A DNA stretch of 64,000 nt from Synechococcus sp. PCC 7502 (GTDB lineage Bacteria; Cyanobacteriota; Cyanobacteriia; Pseudanabaenales; Pseudanabaenaceae): positions 1,208,394-1,272,393 of the forward strand of contig NC_019702.1 of NCBI RefSeq assembly GCF_000317085.1. The letters run 5' to 3'. A program made the position numbers and the translations under genes. The notes under the pieces were generated by a model. That model was not told the origin of the DNA. It worked only from the letters and a program-made list of their open reading frames with translations, and searched no databases. This document shows, piece after piece, positions 16,574 to 26,757 of the stretch. Numbering within the stretch: position 1 is the first letter of the stretch; every line of letters starts with the position of its first letter.

Positions 16574-19500
16574 CTAATGGGTTAACAGAGTTTGAATCAT
16601 CTGAGTTAGTTCTTTTAGTTTGACAGGCTTGGCAAGATAGTCATTTGCTCCTGCTTCTAAGCATCTTTCCCGATCGCCGGGCATTGTTAGGGCTGTTAAG
16701 GCAATGATATGTATATCTACTAATTTAAGGTCTTCACGAATGTGCTTAATTGCTTCTAGTCCATCCATAACTGGCATTTGAATATCCATCAAAATTAGAT
16801 CGGGGGTTTCGGCTTGAACCAGAGAGATCGCTTCTTCGCCATTTTTTGCCACAGTAATGCGATAACCCTTCGCCTTGAGATAACTGGTAAAGGTACTGAT
16901 ATTTGCCTCGTTATCTTCTGCTAATAGGATTAGGGGTTGTTTGATGGGCTGATTATTTTCTGGAATATTTTGTTGATTATTTAACGGACTTTGCCCGTGA
17001 GGTAGTTCAAATTGATCAGAAACTTGATCCAGTTCATAATTCGCTTCATCCGTAACTATTGGCACTCGAACTATTGGTGCTGGATAGGGAAGATCGATGG
17101 TGAAACAACTGCCTACCCCCAACTCACTGGTAAGACCAACTTTGCCACCGTGCATTTCCACAATGCGTTTGACGAGCGAAAGTCCTAATCCTGTACCTGC
17201 GTACTGACGATTGAGCGCACTATCAATTTGTACAAAAGGCTGAAATAGTTTACTAATATTTTCGGAGGCAATGCCAATGCCTGTATCGCTCACAGCAATG
17301 CGAAGAGAATCCCGCACTTCCACACTTCCCTCTTGGGGGGGAATTCCTAATTCCTGCTCGGCTAAGGTTTTATATACTCTAACTTTTGTAATCCCTTGTA
17401 AGGGTGACTGGCTAGGTTTAATGATCAGTTTTTTACAACTGGCTTTAAGGGTAATACGTCCACCTTTAGGGGTAAACTTCACAGCGTTATTAAGTAAATT
17501 AATTAACACCTGACGGATACGCCGTTCATCTATAACTAAATCAGGTAGATTGGGTGGCACGATCATTTCCACTTGAATGCCTTTTTTTTGTGCCTGTTGT
17601 TTGATAAATACCAAACTGGAATTACACAGAGGAGCGATCGCTGTGGGGGTGCAGTCGAGTTCAATTTGTCCCGATTCAATTTTGGCAACATCAAGGATAT
17701 CGTTAATTAGCTCTAGTAAATGGGAAGCACTACGTTCAATGGTTTGCAGAGCCTTAATTTGGCGATCGCTCACATTCCCAAAAATTTGTTCTTGCAGTCC
17801 TTCAGTCATCCCCAAAATCGCATTAAGCGGAGTTCGCAGTTCGTGACTCATATTGGCGAGAAATTCATCCTTCAGTCGGGTGGCACGGGCGAGCTCATCA
17901 TTGGAAGCTGCTAATTGTTGGTTGCGCTCGGTGAGTTGTTGTTCTGCTAGTTGTCGTTCCGTGAGTTGTTGTTGTACCTGTTGGAATAAATCGGCTTGCT
18001 GAATGGCGATCGCTAACTGGTTCGCAAGCTGCTGGGTAAAATCAATTTCAGGCTGCTGCCATTTGCGTGTGGATGCACATTGATGAATGCACAATAAACC
18101 CCACAGTTGATCCGCAGAAAGTAAGGGAACTACCAGATTAGAACGCACCTGAAACTTTGCTAAAATATCGACATGGCATTCTCTTTGCCCATTTTCGTAG
18201 ATATCCTCAGCGACATAATATCTGCCTTTTGCATAGAGAGAAGCATAATTTTCACCAAAGGTGTGATCATGAACTCGCTCGGCAAGAACGGAGGGAAAGC
18301 CATCTACAACTGATTCCGCCACAAATTCACCATCATCAAAACCAGATTCAGGGTAAAACTTAAAGACTCCCACTCGATTTGCCCCCAAAACATGGCGAAT
18401 TTCTAAACAAGCAGTATCAAAAATCGTCTGTAGATTGAGGGATTTGCGAATGCGTTGGGTCACTTCCCGTAGGAGTTTTTCACGGTTTGCCTGTTGATGA
18501 ATAATCTGCTCGGCTTGCCTGCGATCGGTAACATCTCGAAAAATAGCACGGGTTGCCACAGGTACCCCATCCTTCATCCGACAGTTAATACTACCTTCAG
18601 CAATTACTTCCTGCTGAGTTTTGGTTAAAAATACCAACTCGACCCAATCAACTTTGGTGAGGATACCCGCTTGCATTTGTCTCAAAATTTCCCGATATGG
18701 CATCTGAGAGTGGGAATGTAGCACATCAAAAATTGTAAGTTTAACCACTTCTGCTTTTGAGTAACCTAGGGTTTCCCGCCAAGCTTGGTTAACGTATTCA
18801 AACCTACCATCGGGCAGAAAAACACTCTGAATTAAATCATTGGCATTATCAAAGAAATCATTTAACTGATTTTCTCGCTCAAATAGTTGGGCTGTGCGCT
18901 GTGCCACCCGTTTTTCTAACTCGGTATTTAGTTCTTGTAGCTGTAGTTCATAGTGGATAAGATCAGTAATATCTTGGACAGTACCCCTTGTCAAAATTGG
19001 GCTGCCATCTTCAGCATAAATAGTTTCTGCCTGTTCTTGGACATACTTAACCTGTCCATTTGCCAATAGGATACGGTGCCTAATCATGTATGGAGTGCGA
19101 TTGCGAACGGAGTTATTAAATGCTTGAGCAACTGCCTCACGATCCTCTGGATGCACAGCATTTTGGAATACCTGAAGGGTAAGTTCAGTTAGTCCCCCCT
19201 CGGTACTCTTGGTGTTTGGGGTGATCTCAAATATCCGATAAACTTCATCTGACCAATACAGATTCCCATTACTAAAATTCTGCTCCCAGTTGCCGATACG
19301 GGCAATCCTCTGTGCCTCTTGCAGGCGATCGGACAGCAGTTCAAGTTGTTGTTGATCGTAAGCTCGCTCTTGGGCATCAGCAATGGTTTGCCCCATCACG
19401 CCCAGTAATCTAATACTTTCTTGACCCCAAGTATTCACCTCACCAAAGGTGGCAAATCCGATCGCCCCAGTCACAACTGATTTTCGTACTAACGGCACCA

Positions 19501-21856
19501 TCAAAATTGATCTGAGGTTTAACTGTTGCCAATTAGCTTGATCGATCGCTGCTGCTGGAGGTAAATCATTGACATCATGGATATATACAGTCTCCCTTGC
19601 CATAATCAAAGGACTACTCCACGGGAATAATATCCAACTGGGAATATTTTGGGCGACACCAATTTGGGCGGGGTACCCAGCTTTAACCCATTCATTGGTC
19701 ATGCTTGTGGTACGGCTGATCTCGTCATAGGCAAAAATGTAGCAGGTATCAACTTGGGTAACTTCACCAATGAGATCGAGGGTATGTTGAATTTCGGCAT
19801 TGAGGTCATTAGGGCTGACATCCACAAATCGACCAATAATTTCGGCAATTAAGCGGTTAAAATCTCGTTGAATTTGGAGAGCCTGTTCTGAAGCTTTGCG
19901 ATCGCTAATATCAGTAATTGTGCCTAAAAACCCATTAATTTTCCCATTACTATCCACTTCAGCAACGATCTGTCCATAGACCCAAACCACTGCCCCCTCT
20001 GGACTTAGATAACGATACTCCAACTTAAAAGGACGATTTTCCGCTACAGCTTTTTGACGTTCTAGGGCAACTCGCTCCCGATCATCAGGGTGTAATGCCT
20101 GTTGTAATTGATCTCCTAAGATTGCTTCTAAAGGAATTCCGGCAATTTCGCACCAACGTTGATTGGCATAAATACATAGTCCAGAGACATCCGTTCGGAA
20201 AATTCCCACTGGCGATGCCGCGACTAAAGAGGCATACTGCTGTTTACTGTGACGTAACCACTCTTCCGTTTGTTGGCGTTCAATTAATTCCTGCTGTAAT
20301 TGTTCGTAGGTAGTGGCTTGTTGCAGGGCGATCGCTAATTGAAATGATAATAATTCTAATAACTCTATTTCTTCAGGTTGCCAGTTTCGAGCAAATTCAC
20401 TTTCCGTGGCATTGAGTAATCCCCACAGTTGATCACCACACAAAAGCGGAACTATCATCTTGGCACGGGTATGGAGGCGGATTAATAATTCCCGATGACA
20501 ATCTGTCATTTCAATCGCATAAATATCGGGGACAACTCGAATATGCCCTTGGCGATAAATTTCTGACCAATCTTGCTGAAAACAACTATCTTGAATACGT
20601 TCACCGATTAGAGATATTTCCGAGTTCGTAGATTCAGCCACAATTAACATCTCGCCATTAGCTTCACACCGAAAAATATTAGTGCGATCGCAACCTAAAA
20701 CTTGGCGGACTTGTTCTACGGTCGTATCCAAAATTGATTGAAGGCTTAAGGATGAGCGAATTTCTGCGGCAATTTTTGCCAGTAATTGATCCCGTTCTAA
20801 CTTTACCTTTAGTGTATTTGTGCGCCTCTCTATCTCCTGCTCTAGCTCAAGTGTGCGCTTTTCTAAAAGCTCAATTTTTTCAACTTCCAATCGTATTAAT
20901 TTCTGCTCTAGGACTTCAGCTAATTTATATAGCTCCAAGGGGTTAAGTGCCTGTAGTAGATTGCTCTCAGTTACAATTCCCAATAATTCACCTTGGCTTC
21001 CAGTCACTGCCAAACGGCGGATGCGCTTATCCTGCATGATTTGATGCACAGCCCACAAAGACTCCTGGGGCGATATCGCAAATACTGGCGTACTCATGAC
21101 CGATTGCACAGGACAATTTACCCAATCTAAGCTCAGTGCCTGAAACTGCACAATATCTCGCTCGGTAACGATGCCCACGGGAATTTTTAGAGATTCTCTT
21201 TCCTTAATCAAAACAATGCAACTGACTTCCTGCTCTGTCATTAAAGCGGCGATCGCTAAAATTGAAACATCATCTTTGCTATAAATTACCTCCGTGGTCA
21301 TAACTTCATTCACCAGGCGCAACCGCAAAAGGTCAATGGGATGGGAGGTTTGGCGTAAGCTTTCTTGGGTTAATAAACCAGCCAAATGATCATCATCGTC
21401 AAGCATAGGTAAATGGCGAATTTGATGCTGTTGAAATAAACTTACGGCTGATAATAAATCTGTGAATTTAGACTCCTGTAAACTAATTACAGGATGAGAC
21501 ATCAGATTGGAAATCGGTACCCGTAAATCCTGCTGCTGCCCAATTAGCCTTACTACATCTCGTTCCGTCAGAATACCAACTAAACGCTTATGCTCGACAA
21601 CGATAATGCAACTAGATTTAGCTCTGCTTATACTCTCATGTAAATTCTCTAGAGGAAAATCAATAAATTCTTTTGAAGCTTCTGCATAACTAATTAACAC
21701 TCCACTCATCTGGGCGATCGCCTCAATTGCCAAAGTATGCGGTGACACAACCAAGGGATCACGAATAATCGCCGTCTGCCGTTGGGCGAAAGTAAGAGCA
21801 TTGGAACGATTAAGCATAGGTTTATTAAAGCTTGGGTTTGATCTTATCTGCCACAC
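16574..21856 (-). CDS. Very large CBS4-GAF3-PAS3 hybrid histidine kinase, candidate cyanobacteriochrome
   Basis: A 1760-residue kinase. Order: four CBS domains (about 31-105, 112-170, 183-240, 247-305), coiled coil, GAF1 (about 355-515), PAS1 (540-655), GAF2 (665-830), PAS2 (845-965), PAS3 (995-1113), GAF3 (1125-1290), HisKA (NMSHELRTP, H1338), HATPase_c and a receiver at the end. GAF1 carries both a DXCF motif (D423-S-C425-F) and TDCH (C453-H454), the two-cysteine arrangement of DXCF cyanobacteriochromes. GAF3 carries RECHVDIL (C1227-H1228) with DHTF at the DXCF site. GAF2 lacks these residues. An extra segment of about 40 residues sits inside the HATPase domain. Start is GTG at 21854-21856; an ATG at residue 14 is equally possible. 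Confidence 0.94.
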   Translation of the reverse strand: MWQIRSNPSFNKPMLNRSNALTFAQRQTAIIRDPLVVSPHTLAIEAIAQMSGVLISYAEASKEFIDFPLENLHESISRAKSSCIIVVEHKRLVGILTERDVVRLIGQQQDLRVPISNLMSHPVISLQESKFTDLLSAVSLFQQHQIRHLPMLDDDDHLAGLLTQESLRQTSHPIDLLRLRLVNEVMTTEVIYSKDDVSILAIAALMTEQEVSCIVLIKERESLKIPVGIVTERDIVQFQALSLDWVNCPVQSVMSTPVFAISPQESLWAVHQIMQDKRIRRLAVTGSQGELLGIVTESNLLQALNPLELYKLAEVLEQKLIRLEVEKIELLEKRTLELEQEIERRTNTLKVKLERDQLLAKIAAEIRSSLSLQSILDTTVEQVRQVLGCDRTNIFRCEANGEMLIVAESTNSEISLIGERIQDSCFQQDWSEIYRQGHIRVVPDIYAIEMTDCHRELLIRLHTRAKMIVPLLCGDQLWGLLNATESEFARNWQPEEIELLELLSFQLAIALQQATTYEQLQQELIERQQTEEWLRHSKQQYASLVAASPVGIFRTDVSGLCIYANQRWCEIAGIPLEAILGDQLQQALHPDDRERVALERQKAVAENRPFKLEYRYLSPEGAVVWVYGQIVAEVDSNGKINGFLGTITDISDRKASEQALQIQRDFNRLIAEIIGRFVDVSPNDLNAEIQHTLDLIGEVTQVDTCYIFAYDEISRTTSMTNEWVKAGYPAQIGVAQNIPSWILFPWSSPLIMARETVYIHDVNDLPPAAAIDQANWQQLNLRSILMVPLVRKSVVTGAIGFATFGEVNTWGQESIRLLGVMGQTIADAQERAYDQQQLELLSDRLQEAQRIARIGNWEQNFSNGNLYWSDEVYRIFEITPNTKSTEGGLTELTLQVFQNAVHPEDREAVAQAFNNSVRNRTPYMIRHRILLANGQVKYVQEQAETIYAEDGSPILTRGTVQDITDLIHYELQLQELNTELEKRVAQRTAQLFERENQLNDFFDNANDLIQSVFLPDGRFEYVNQAWRETLGYSKAEVVKLTIFDVLHSHSQMPYREILRQMQAGILTKVDWVELVFLTKTQQEVIAEGSINCRMKDGVPVATRAIFRDVTDRRQAEQIIHQQANREKLLREVTQRIRKSLNLQTIFDTACLEIRHVLGANRVGVFKFYPESGFDDGEFVAESVVDGFPSVLAERVHDHTFGENYASLYAKGRYYVAEDIYENGQRECHVDILAKFQVRSNLVVPLLSADQLWGLLCIHQCASTRKWQQPEIDFTQQLANQLAIAIQQADLFQQVQQQLTERQLAEQQLTERNQQLAASNDELARATRLKDEFLANMSHELRTPLNAILGMTEGLQEQIFGNVSDRQIKALQTIERSASHLLELINDILDVAKIESGQIELDCTPTAIAPLCNSSLVFIKQQAQKKGIQVEMIVPPNLPDLVIDERRIRQVLINLLNNAVKFTPKGGRITLKASCKKLIIKPSQSPLQGITKVRVYKTLAEQELGIPPQEGSVEVRDSLRIAVSDTGIGIASENISKLFQPFVQIDSALNRQYAGTGLGLSLVKRIVEMHGGKVGLTSELGVGSCFTIDLPYPAPIVRVPIVTDEANYELDQVSDQFELPHGQSPLNNQQNIPENNQPIKQPLILLAEDNEANISTFTSYLKAKGYRITVAKNGEEAISLVQAETPDLILMDIQMPVMDGLEAIKHIREDLKLVDIHIIALTALTMPGDRERCLEAGANDYLAKPVKLKELTQMIQTLLTH

Positions 21857-22011
21857 TCTGTATAAGCGACTCCACCAAGACTTAGGAATAAAAGCTAACT
21901 ACTAAATAGCTAAGTAGTAATATTTAATGATTCCAAAAACTATAGTTTTATGCTACCTATGATTGTCCATGATTAAACAATAATTTAGTTGTTAATTTAA
22001 TTCAAGAAATA

Positions 22012-22227
22012 TTAAACAGCCCCGCCCATACTGTCGATAAATGTGTCAATCAAAGACTTAATCTTGTTGGATATGCGATCGAAGGTTGCCTTGCGTTCTA
22101 ATTTTGAGAGCAGAAAAACTAAAACCCACTCCAGAGCTTCTTCCCTTTCTATTTTTAGATTATTTATGTTTGCCCACTTACTGAACTTACGGCTGAACTT
22201 ACGAAGGAATAAAATACTAATCGCCAT
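22012..22227 (-). CDS. Possible small protein overlapping the lepA stop
   Basis: A 71-residue frame whose ATG overlaps the last 11 bases of lepA, the usual sign of translational coupling. The product is basic at the start ([12 protein letters not shown]) and amphipathic later ([20 protein letters not shown]), without recognisable motifs. The opposite-strand frame of similar length shows that chance is a real alternative. I do not recognise a family. Confidence 0.33.
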   Translation of the reverse strand: MAISILFLRKFSRKFSKWANINNLKIEREEALEWVLVFLLSKLERKATFDRISNKIKSLIDTFIDSMGGAV

Positions 22228-24028
22228 TTAATTGCAAAATCGCCATGAACGCCTCTTGGGGAACATCCACAACCCCAATTGATTTCATCCGTTTCTTTCC
22301 TTCCTTTTGTTTCTCTAAGAGTTTTTTCTTTCGAGATACATCACCGCCGTAACACTTACTTAACACATTTTTTCGCATCGCAGGAATATTCTCACGGGCA
22401 AGGATTTTTGTGCCGATCGCTGCTTGGACAGGAATTTGGAACTGGTGACGGGGAATTAATTCCTTGAGCTTAGAAACTAAATTTTTACCTAAATGATAAG
22501 CCTTTTCACGGTGAGCAATACAGGCAAGGGCATCGACGGGTTCTTCATTCACTAGAATATCGACTTTGACTAGATCATTCTCCCGATAGCCAATCACCTC
22601 GTATTCCATACTGGCATAGCCTTTAGTGCGGGACTTCATTTGATCAAAAAAGTCAGTCACAATTTCTGCCAAAGGAACTTCGTAGGTCAAGGTAGCTCGA
22701 TCTTTGGTGATATATTTCATGTCGATATAATTACCTCGTCGGGTTTCACATAGCTCCATCAGCGTACCGATATAGTGTTGGGGAGTCATAATATCCAGTC
22801 GGACGTATGGTTCTTCAATTTTTGTCCGTTCCTGAGGGTTAGGCAGTTCGCTGGGATTATCAATTAACACCACTTCACCCTTAATTTTTGTCACCCGATA
22901 GATCACTGAAGGAGCGGTCACAATTAAATCCAGATTATATTCTCGCTCCAGTCGCTCTTGGACAATTTCCATGTGCAGTAATCCCAAAAAGCCACAACGG
23001 AAGCCGAATCCCATTGCACTGGAGCTTTCTGGTTCATAATTTAAGGCGGCATCATTAAGTTTGAGTTTTTCCAATGCTTCCCTAAGGTCTTCAAACTGAT
23101 CGGCATCGGTGGGGAACATACCGCAAAATACCATAGGCTTTGCTTCAATGTAGCCCGGTAATGCTTCTGGCGCAGGATTTAGTCCAGAGGTAATAGTATC
23201 GCCAACTCTGGCATGTTCTACGGATTTAATGGCGGCGGCTAAATATCCTACTTCTCCCGCATGGAGTGATTCCACTTGAATTTGATTTGGTGCCAAGACT
23301 CCCAGTTCATCAATTACATATTCTTGCCCTGATGCCATGAAGCGCACTCGATCGCCCCTGTTAACTGTGCCATCCATGACCCGAAAATAGACAACAACGC
23401 CGCGGTAAGCATCATAATAACTATCAAAAATTAGCGATCGCAAAGGTTGATCAACGGTATCTTTGGGGGCGGGTACTTTTTTAACAATTTCCTCTAAAAT
23501 TTCAGGAACGCCAATTCCCGCTTTAGCAGAAGCTCTAACCGCTTCGGAACAATCTAAGCCAATTAATTCTTCGATTTCCGTAGCAATGCGTTCTGGTTCA
23601 GCACTAGGGAGATCAATTTTATTTAATACGGGAATAATTTCCAGATTATTCTCTAAAGCCAAATAAACATTCGCTAATGTCTGAGCCTCTACGCCCTGGG
23701 AAGCATCCACTACCAGTAAAGCCCCTTCACAGGCAGCCAAACTTCGAGATACCTCGTAAGAAAAATCCACATGCCCCGGAGTATCAATTAAATTCAAAAC
23801 GTAAGCTAAGCCATCTTGGGCTGTGTAATCCATCCGTGCCGCTTGGAGTTTAATCGTAATTCCCCGTTCCCTTTCTAAGTCCATGTTGTCCAGAAATTGT
23901 TCTTTCATCTCCCGTGACTTTACGGTACCTGTAGCTTGCAATAAGCGATCGGCAAGGGTAGATTTCCCATGATCGATGTGGGCAATGATCGAAAAGTTAC
24001 GAATTCGAGATACGGGAACGTCAGTCAT
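22217..24028 (-). CDS. lepA: Elongation factor 4 (LepA), ribosome back-translocation GTPase
   Basis: Translational GTPase that acts on stalled or mistranslocated ribosomes. The 603-residue length is normal for the family. The G domain shows [10 protein letters not shown] (G1), RGITIK (G2), DTPGHVDF (G3) and NKIDLP (G4); later the EF4-specific region ([29 protein letters not shown]) and the C-terminal domain with the lysine-rich [18 protein letters not shown] segment that contacts tRNA. ATG at 24026-24028. It is separated from ribBA by about 100 bases on the same strand. Assignment is secure. Confidence 0.97.
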   Translation of the reverse strand: MTDVPVSRIRNFSIIAHIDHGKSTLADRLLQATGTVKSREMKEQFLDNMDLERERGITIKLQAARMDYTAQDGLAYVLNLIDTPGHVDFSYEVSRSLAACEGALLVVDASQGVEAQTLANVYLALENNLEIIPVLNKIDLPSAEPERIATEIEELIGLDCSEAVRASAKAGIGVPEILEEIVKKVPAPKDTVDQPLRSLIFDSYYDAYRGVVVYFRVMDGTVNRGDRVRFMASGQEYVIDELGVLAPNQIQVESLHAGEVGYLAAAIKSVEHARVGDTITSGLNPAPEALPGYIEAKPMVFCGMFPTDADQFEDLREALEKLKLNDAALNYEPESSSAMGFGFRCGFLGLLHMEIVQERLEREYNLDLIVTAPSVIYRVTKIKGEVVLIDNPSELPNPQERTKIEEPYVRLDIMTPQHYIGTLMELCETRRGNYIDMKYITKDRATLTYEVPLAEIVTDFFDQMKSRTKGYASMEYEVIGYRENDLVKVDILVNEEPVDALACIAHREKAYHLGKNLVSKLKELIPRHQFQIPVQAAIGTKILARENIPAMRKNVLSKCYGGDVSRKKKLLEKQKEGKKRMKSIGVVDVPQEAFMAILQLNGD

Positions 24029-24132
24029 AGCTTAATTGTTTCTATCGGGGCATATACTTTTTCCCATATTAACCTCTAAACCTGACAATAAAGCGATCGC
24101 TCTCGAGCTAGTAAGAGGCTGATTAGATTGCT

Positions 24133-25350
24133 CTAAAATTTTTCCAAGGGGATAAAATGCCCCAATTTTTCTGCTTTTGTTTCTAAATAGCGTGAATTAT
24201 ACTCATTAGTTTCAATTAGCAAAGGTAACCGCTCGACAATTTGGATGTCAAAGCCTTTCAAACCAGAAATTTTGCGGGGATTATTAGTGACTAGGCGCAT
24301 TTTTTTGACCCCTAAATTATGGAGAATTTGAGCGCCAACGCCATAGGTACGCAGATCGGGAGCAAACCCTAGTTTTTCGTTTGCCTCGACGGTATCTAGA
24401 CCTGCATCTTGGAGATTATAGGCTTTAATTTTATTGATCAGCCCGATCCCTCTGCCCTCTTGGCGCAGATAAACTACAATCCCTGAACCTGCATATTCAA
24501 TCATCTTTAAGGCACTTTGTAGTTGTCCCCGACAGTCACAGCGCAGGGAACCTAGGGCATCTCCCGTTAAGCATTCAGAATGGACTCGCACCAGCACTTC
24601 TTCGTCTTTAAATCGGCTTTTATCGCCCTTAACGATCGCTAAATGTTCAGTGTTATCCAAACTATTACGATAGGCATACACCGTGAAATTGCCAAACTGG
24701 GTGGGTAATTCAGCCACGGATTCCAGATGGACAAACTGCTCATGGGCTAATCGGTAACTAATTAGATCGGCGATACTAATAAGCTTGAGGTTATGTTTTT
24801 TGGCATATTCCACCAATTCGGGTAACCTTGCCATGGAACCATCATCATTTTGAATTTCACAGATTACACCTGCGGGATATAGACCAGCAATTTCTGCTAA
24901 ATCCACAGCCGCTTCCGTATGTCCAGCCCGTTTTAGGACTCCACCAGTGCGCGATCGCAACGGGAAAATATGCCCCGGACGCTTAAACTCATTGGGCTTG
25001 GCGTGGGGGTGAATTGCTAGTTGAATAGTATTGGAGCGATCTTCAGCAGAAATACCTGTGGAGGTACTCATAGCATCAATACTCACAGTAAAGGCGGTTT
25101 GATTATTGTCGGTATTGCGATCAACCATCAGAGGAAGTTCTAATTGATCGAGGCGATCGCCCTGCATTGCCAAACAAATTAAACCTCTGGCGTGAACTGC
25201 CATGAAGTTGACCATTTCTGGAGTTGCAAACTGGGCTGCCCCGATTAAATCTCCCTCGTTTTCACGGTTCTCATCATCAACTACCACAATTAAATGACCT
25301 GACTTTAGGGCGTGCAGTGCATCAGGAATTGAATCAAACTGGAATTCCAT
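24133..25350 (-). CDS. ribBA: Bifunctional 3,4-dihydroxy-2-butanone-4-phosphate synthase / GTP cyclohydrolase II
   Basis: Two entry enzymes of riboflavin synthesis in one 405-residue chain. The N-terminal half (1-205) is RibB: DDENRENEGD with the catalytic acidic cluster, STSTGISAEDR and RPGHIFPLRSR...GHTEAAVDL. The C-terminal half (206-405) is RibA: the zinc site CLTGDALGSLRCDC, VVYLRQEGRGIGL and LRTYGVGAQIL, with the NNPRK motif near the end. Both active sites look complete. The gap to the upstream glycosyltransferase gene is only 90 bases and holds no FMN riboswitch-like structure that I could see. Cytosolic. Confidence 0.97.
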   Translation of the reverse strand: MEFQFDSIPDALHALKSGHLIVVVDDENRENEGDLIGAAQFATPEMVNFMAVHARGLICLAMQGDRLDQLELPLMVDRNTDNNQTAFTVSIDAMSTSTGISAEDRSNTIQLAIHPHAKPNEFKRPGHIFPLRSRTGGVLKRAGHTEAAVDLAEIAGLYPAGVICEIQNDDGSMARLPELVEYAKKHNLKLISIADLISYRLAHEQFVHLESVAELPTQFGNFTVYAYRNSLDNTEHLAIVKGDKSRFKDEEVLVRVHSECLTGDALGSLRCDCRGQLQSALKMIEYAGSGIVVYLRQEGRGIGLINKIKAYNLQDAGLDTVEANEKLGFAPDLRTYGVGAQILHNLGVKKMRLVTNNPRKISGLKGFDIQIVERLPLLIETNEYNSRYLETKAEKLGHFIPLEKF

Positions 25351-25440
25351 GGAAGATTTTAAACTTTTGTAACATTAATAACCCTATTCTACGTTACCCT
25401 GAGTTGTTCAGCTTTTTTGCAAGCCAAATTCGCGAACTGG

Positions 25441-26613
25441 TTAATCATTTAGATCATCATTTAGAACCAGTTTGCCTGAATCCGATAGCTTTAATCTGCG
25501 TCCCCGCCAGTTCATGCTATTACTAAACCAGCTATACAACCATATCCCAAAGCTGAGTAAATCCCGAATAGGCACCAACCACAGAAATTTTGATGCGGTT
25601 CGATCTTTGAGTCCCCATACTGCCACTACCCAAGCTAAAATCATCCGACTTATCCAAGCGATCGCTAGTCCTACCCACCCCCACCCAGAACCGCCGGAGA
25701 TCAATAAAAATATTAGACTAGTGGCAATACCTTGGGTAAAAAACAAGCCTAAATAGCCCCAAGGACGAGATACCTTAGTGCAGTATGCCCAGCGCAGTTG
25801 CCGATCTAGCAATTCGGGAAAATTATTGGTTGAGATGAAGTGATCGATAATGTAATGAGACAAAACAACTTTGTAGCCCAATTGCGATGTTAGATAACCA
25901 ATTTGATAGTCATCTGCTAAATAAGCCGCAATCGCCTCAAAACCGCCAATTTCCGCTAGAACAGTTTTCTTGATGGCAATAGTTGTACCTAGGGCAAACT
26001 TAATTCCTTCCAATTGATTCGCAACCAAAACGCTAGATAGATAATCTGTGGAAATTCCTACTGCCTCAAGGGTTGCCACCCATCCATTCATAATTGGGCG
26101 GTATAAGCAAGTTACAGCCCCTACCCTAGGATCAGCTAAAGGTTGGACTAAGGTTTGCAGATATTCTGGATCAACCCTAACATCACTATCTGCTAATACT
26201 AAAGTTTCATACTTTGCCATAGGTAGAGCATTTGCCAGATTGCTAATTTTATAATTTGTCCCAATCAGGCGATCGTTTTGAACCAATTCAATATCAAGGT
26301 GAGGAAAATCAACGGAAGGAAAGTCATGGATAATCTGCTTAACTACGGCAATAACTGGATCATTAGGGTCACTGACGGCAAAGATGAGTTGATACTTAGG
26401 ATAATTTTGGGTGCAAAATGAGGCAAAATTCAGGTAAATTTCAGGGTCTAACCCACATACTGGTTTCAAAATTGTAATTGGGGGCAGATAATCCAATTTT
26501 TGAATAAGAGCGTATTTACCGTAAGGATTTTTAAAAAAAGCGATCGCTGCGTAGATACCATAACAGGCATAAACCGTGGCGGGTAAGCAAAAAATCAAGC
26601 CTAAAAAGTCCAT
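25441..26613 (-). CDS. hpnI: Ceramide-glucosyltransferase-like glycosyltransferase (HpnI-like, GT21)
   Basis: Membrane glycosyltransferase of the GT2/GT21 fold, about 390 residues. An N-terminal membrane segment precedes the catalytic domain with LKPVCGLDPE, LADSDVRVDP (DXD-like), LADDYQIGY and RQLRWAY (QXXRW-type), then three C-terminal membrane segments. This pattern matches HpnI, which adds N-acetylglucosamine to bacteriohopanetetrol, and its ceramide glucosyltransferase relatives. The likely start is the ATG at 26611-26613; a TTG six codons upstream (26631) is also open. It diverges from a squalene/phytoene-synthase-like gene, which would fit isoprenoid lipid work, but the substrate is inferred only. 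Confidence 0.85.
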   Translation of the reverse strand: MDFLGLIFCLPATVYACYGIYAAIAFFKNPYGKYALIQKLDYLPPITILKPVCGLDPEIYLNFASFCTQNYPKYQLIFAVSDPNDPVIAVVKQIIHDFPSVDFPHLDIELVQNDRLIGTNYKISNLANALPMAKYETLVLADSDVRVDPEYLQTLVQPLADPRVGAVTCLYRPIMNGWVATLEAVGISTDYLSSVLVANQLEGIKFALGTTIAIKKTVLAEIGGFEAIAAYLADDYQIGYLTSQLGYKVVLSHYIIDHFISTNNFPELLDRQLRWAYCTKVSRPWGYLGLFFTQGIATSLIFLLISGGSGWGWVGLAIAWISRMILAWVVAVWGLKDRTASKFLWLVPIRDLLSFGIWLYSWFSNSMNWRGRRLKLSDSGKLVLNDDLND

Positions 26614-26757
26614 CACCCTAAAATAACTCAATAAAAATTCAATTTTGCAAGAAATGTACTATTCTAAATCGACAAAACCACTTAAAATTAGGCGGATTGA
26701 ATGAGATATTTCAGTCTCTCGGTTTATTTAGTGGGAGCACCATAGAGGAGTGAGCCA

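Noticed and set aside
25351-25440. Possible FMN riboswitch before ribBA
   Set aside because: Only 90 bases are available and the conserved RFN elements are not seen.
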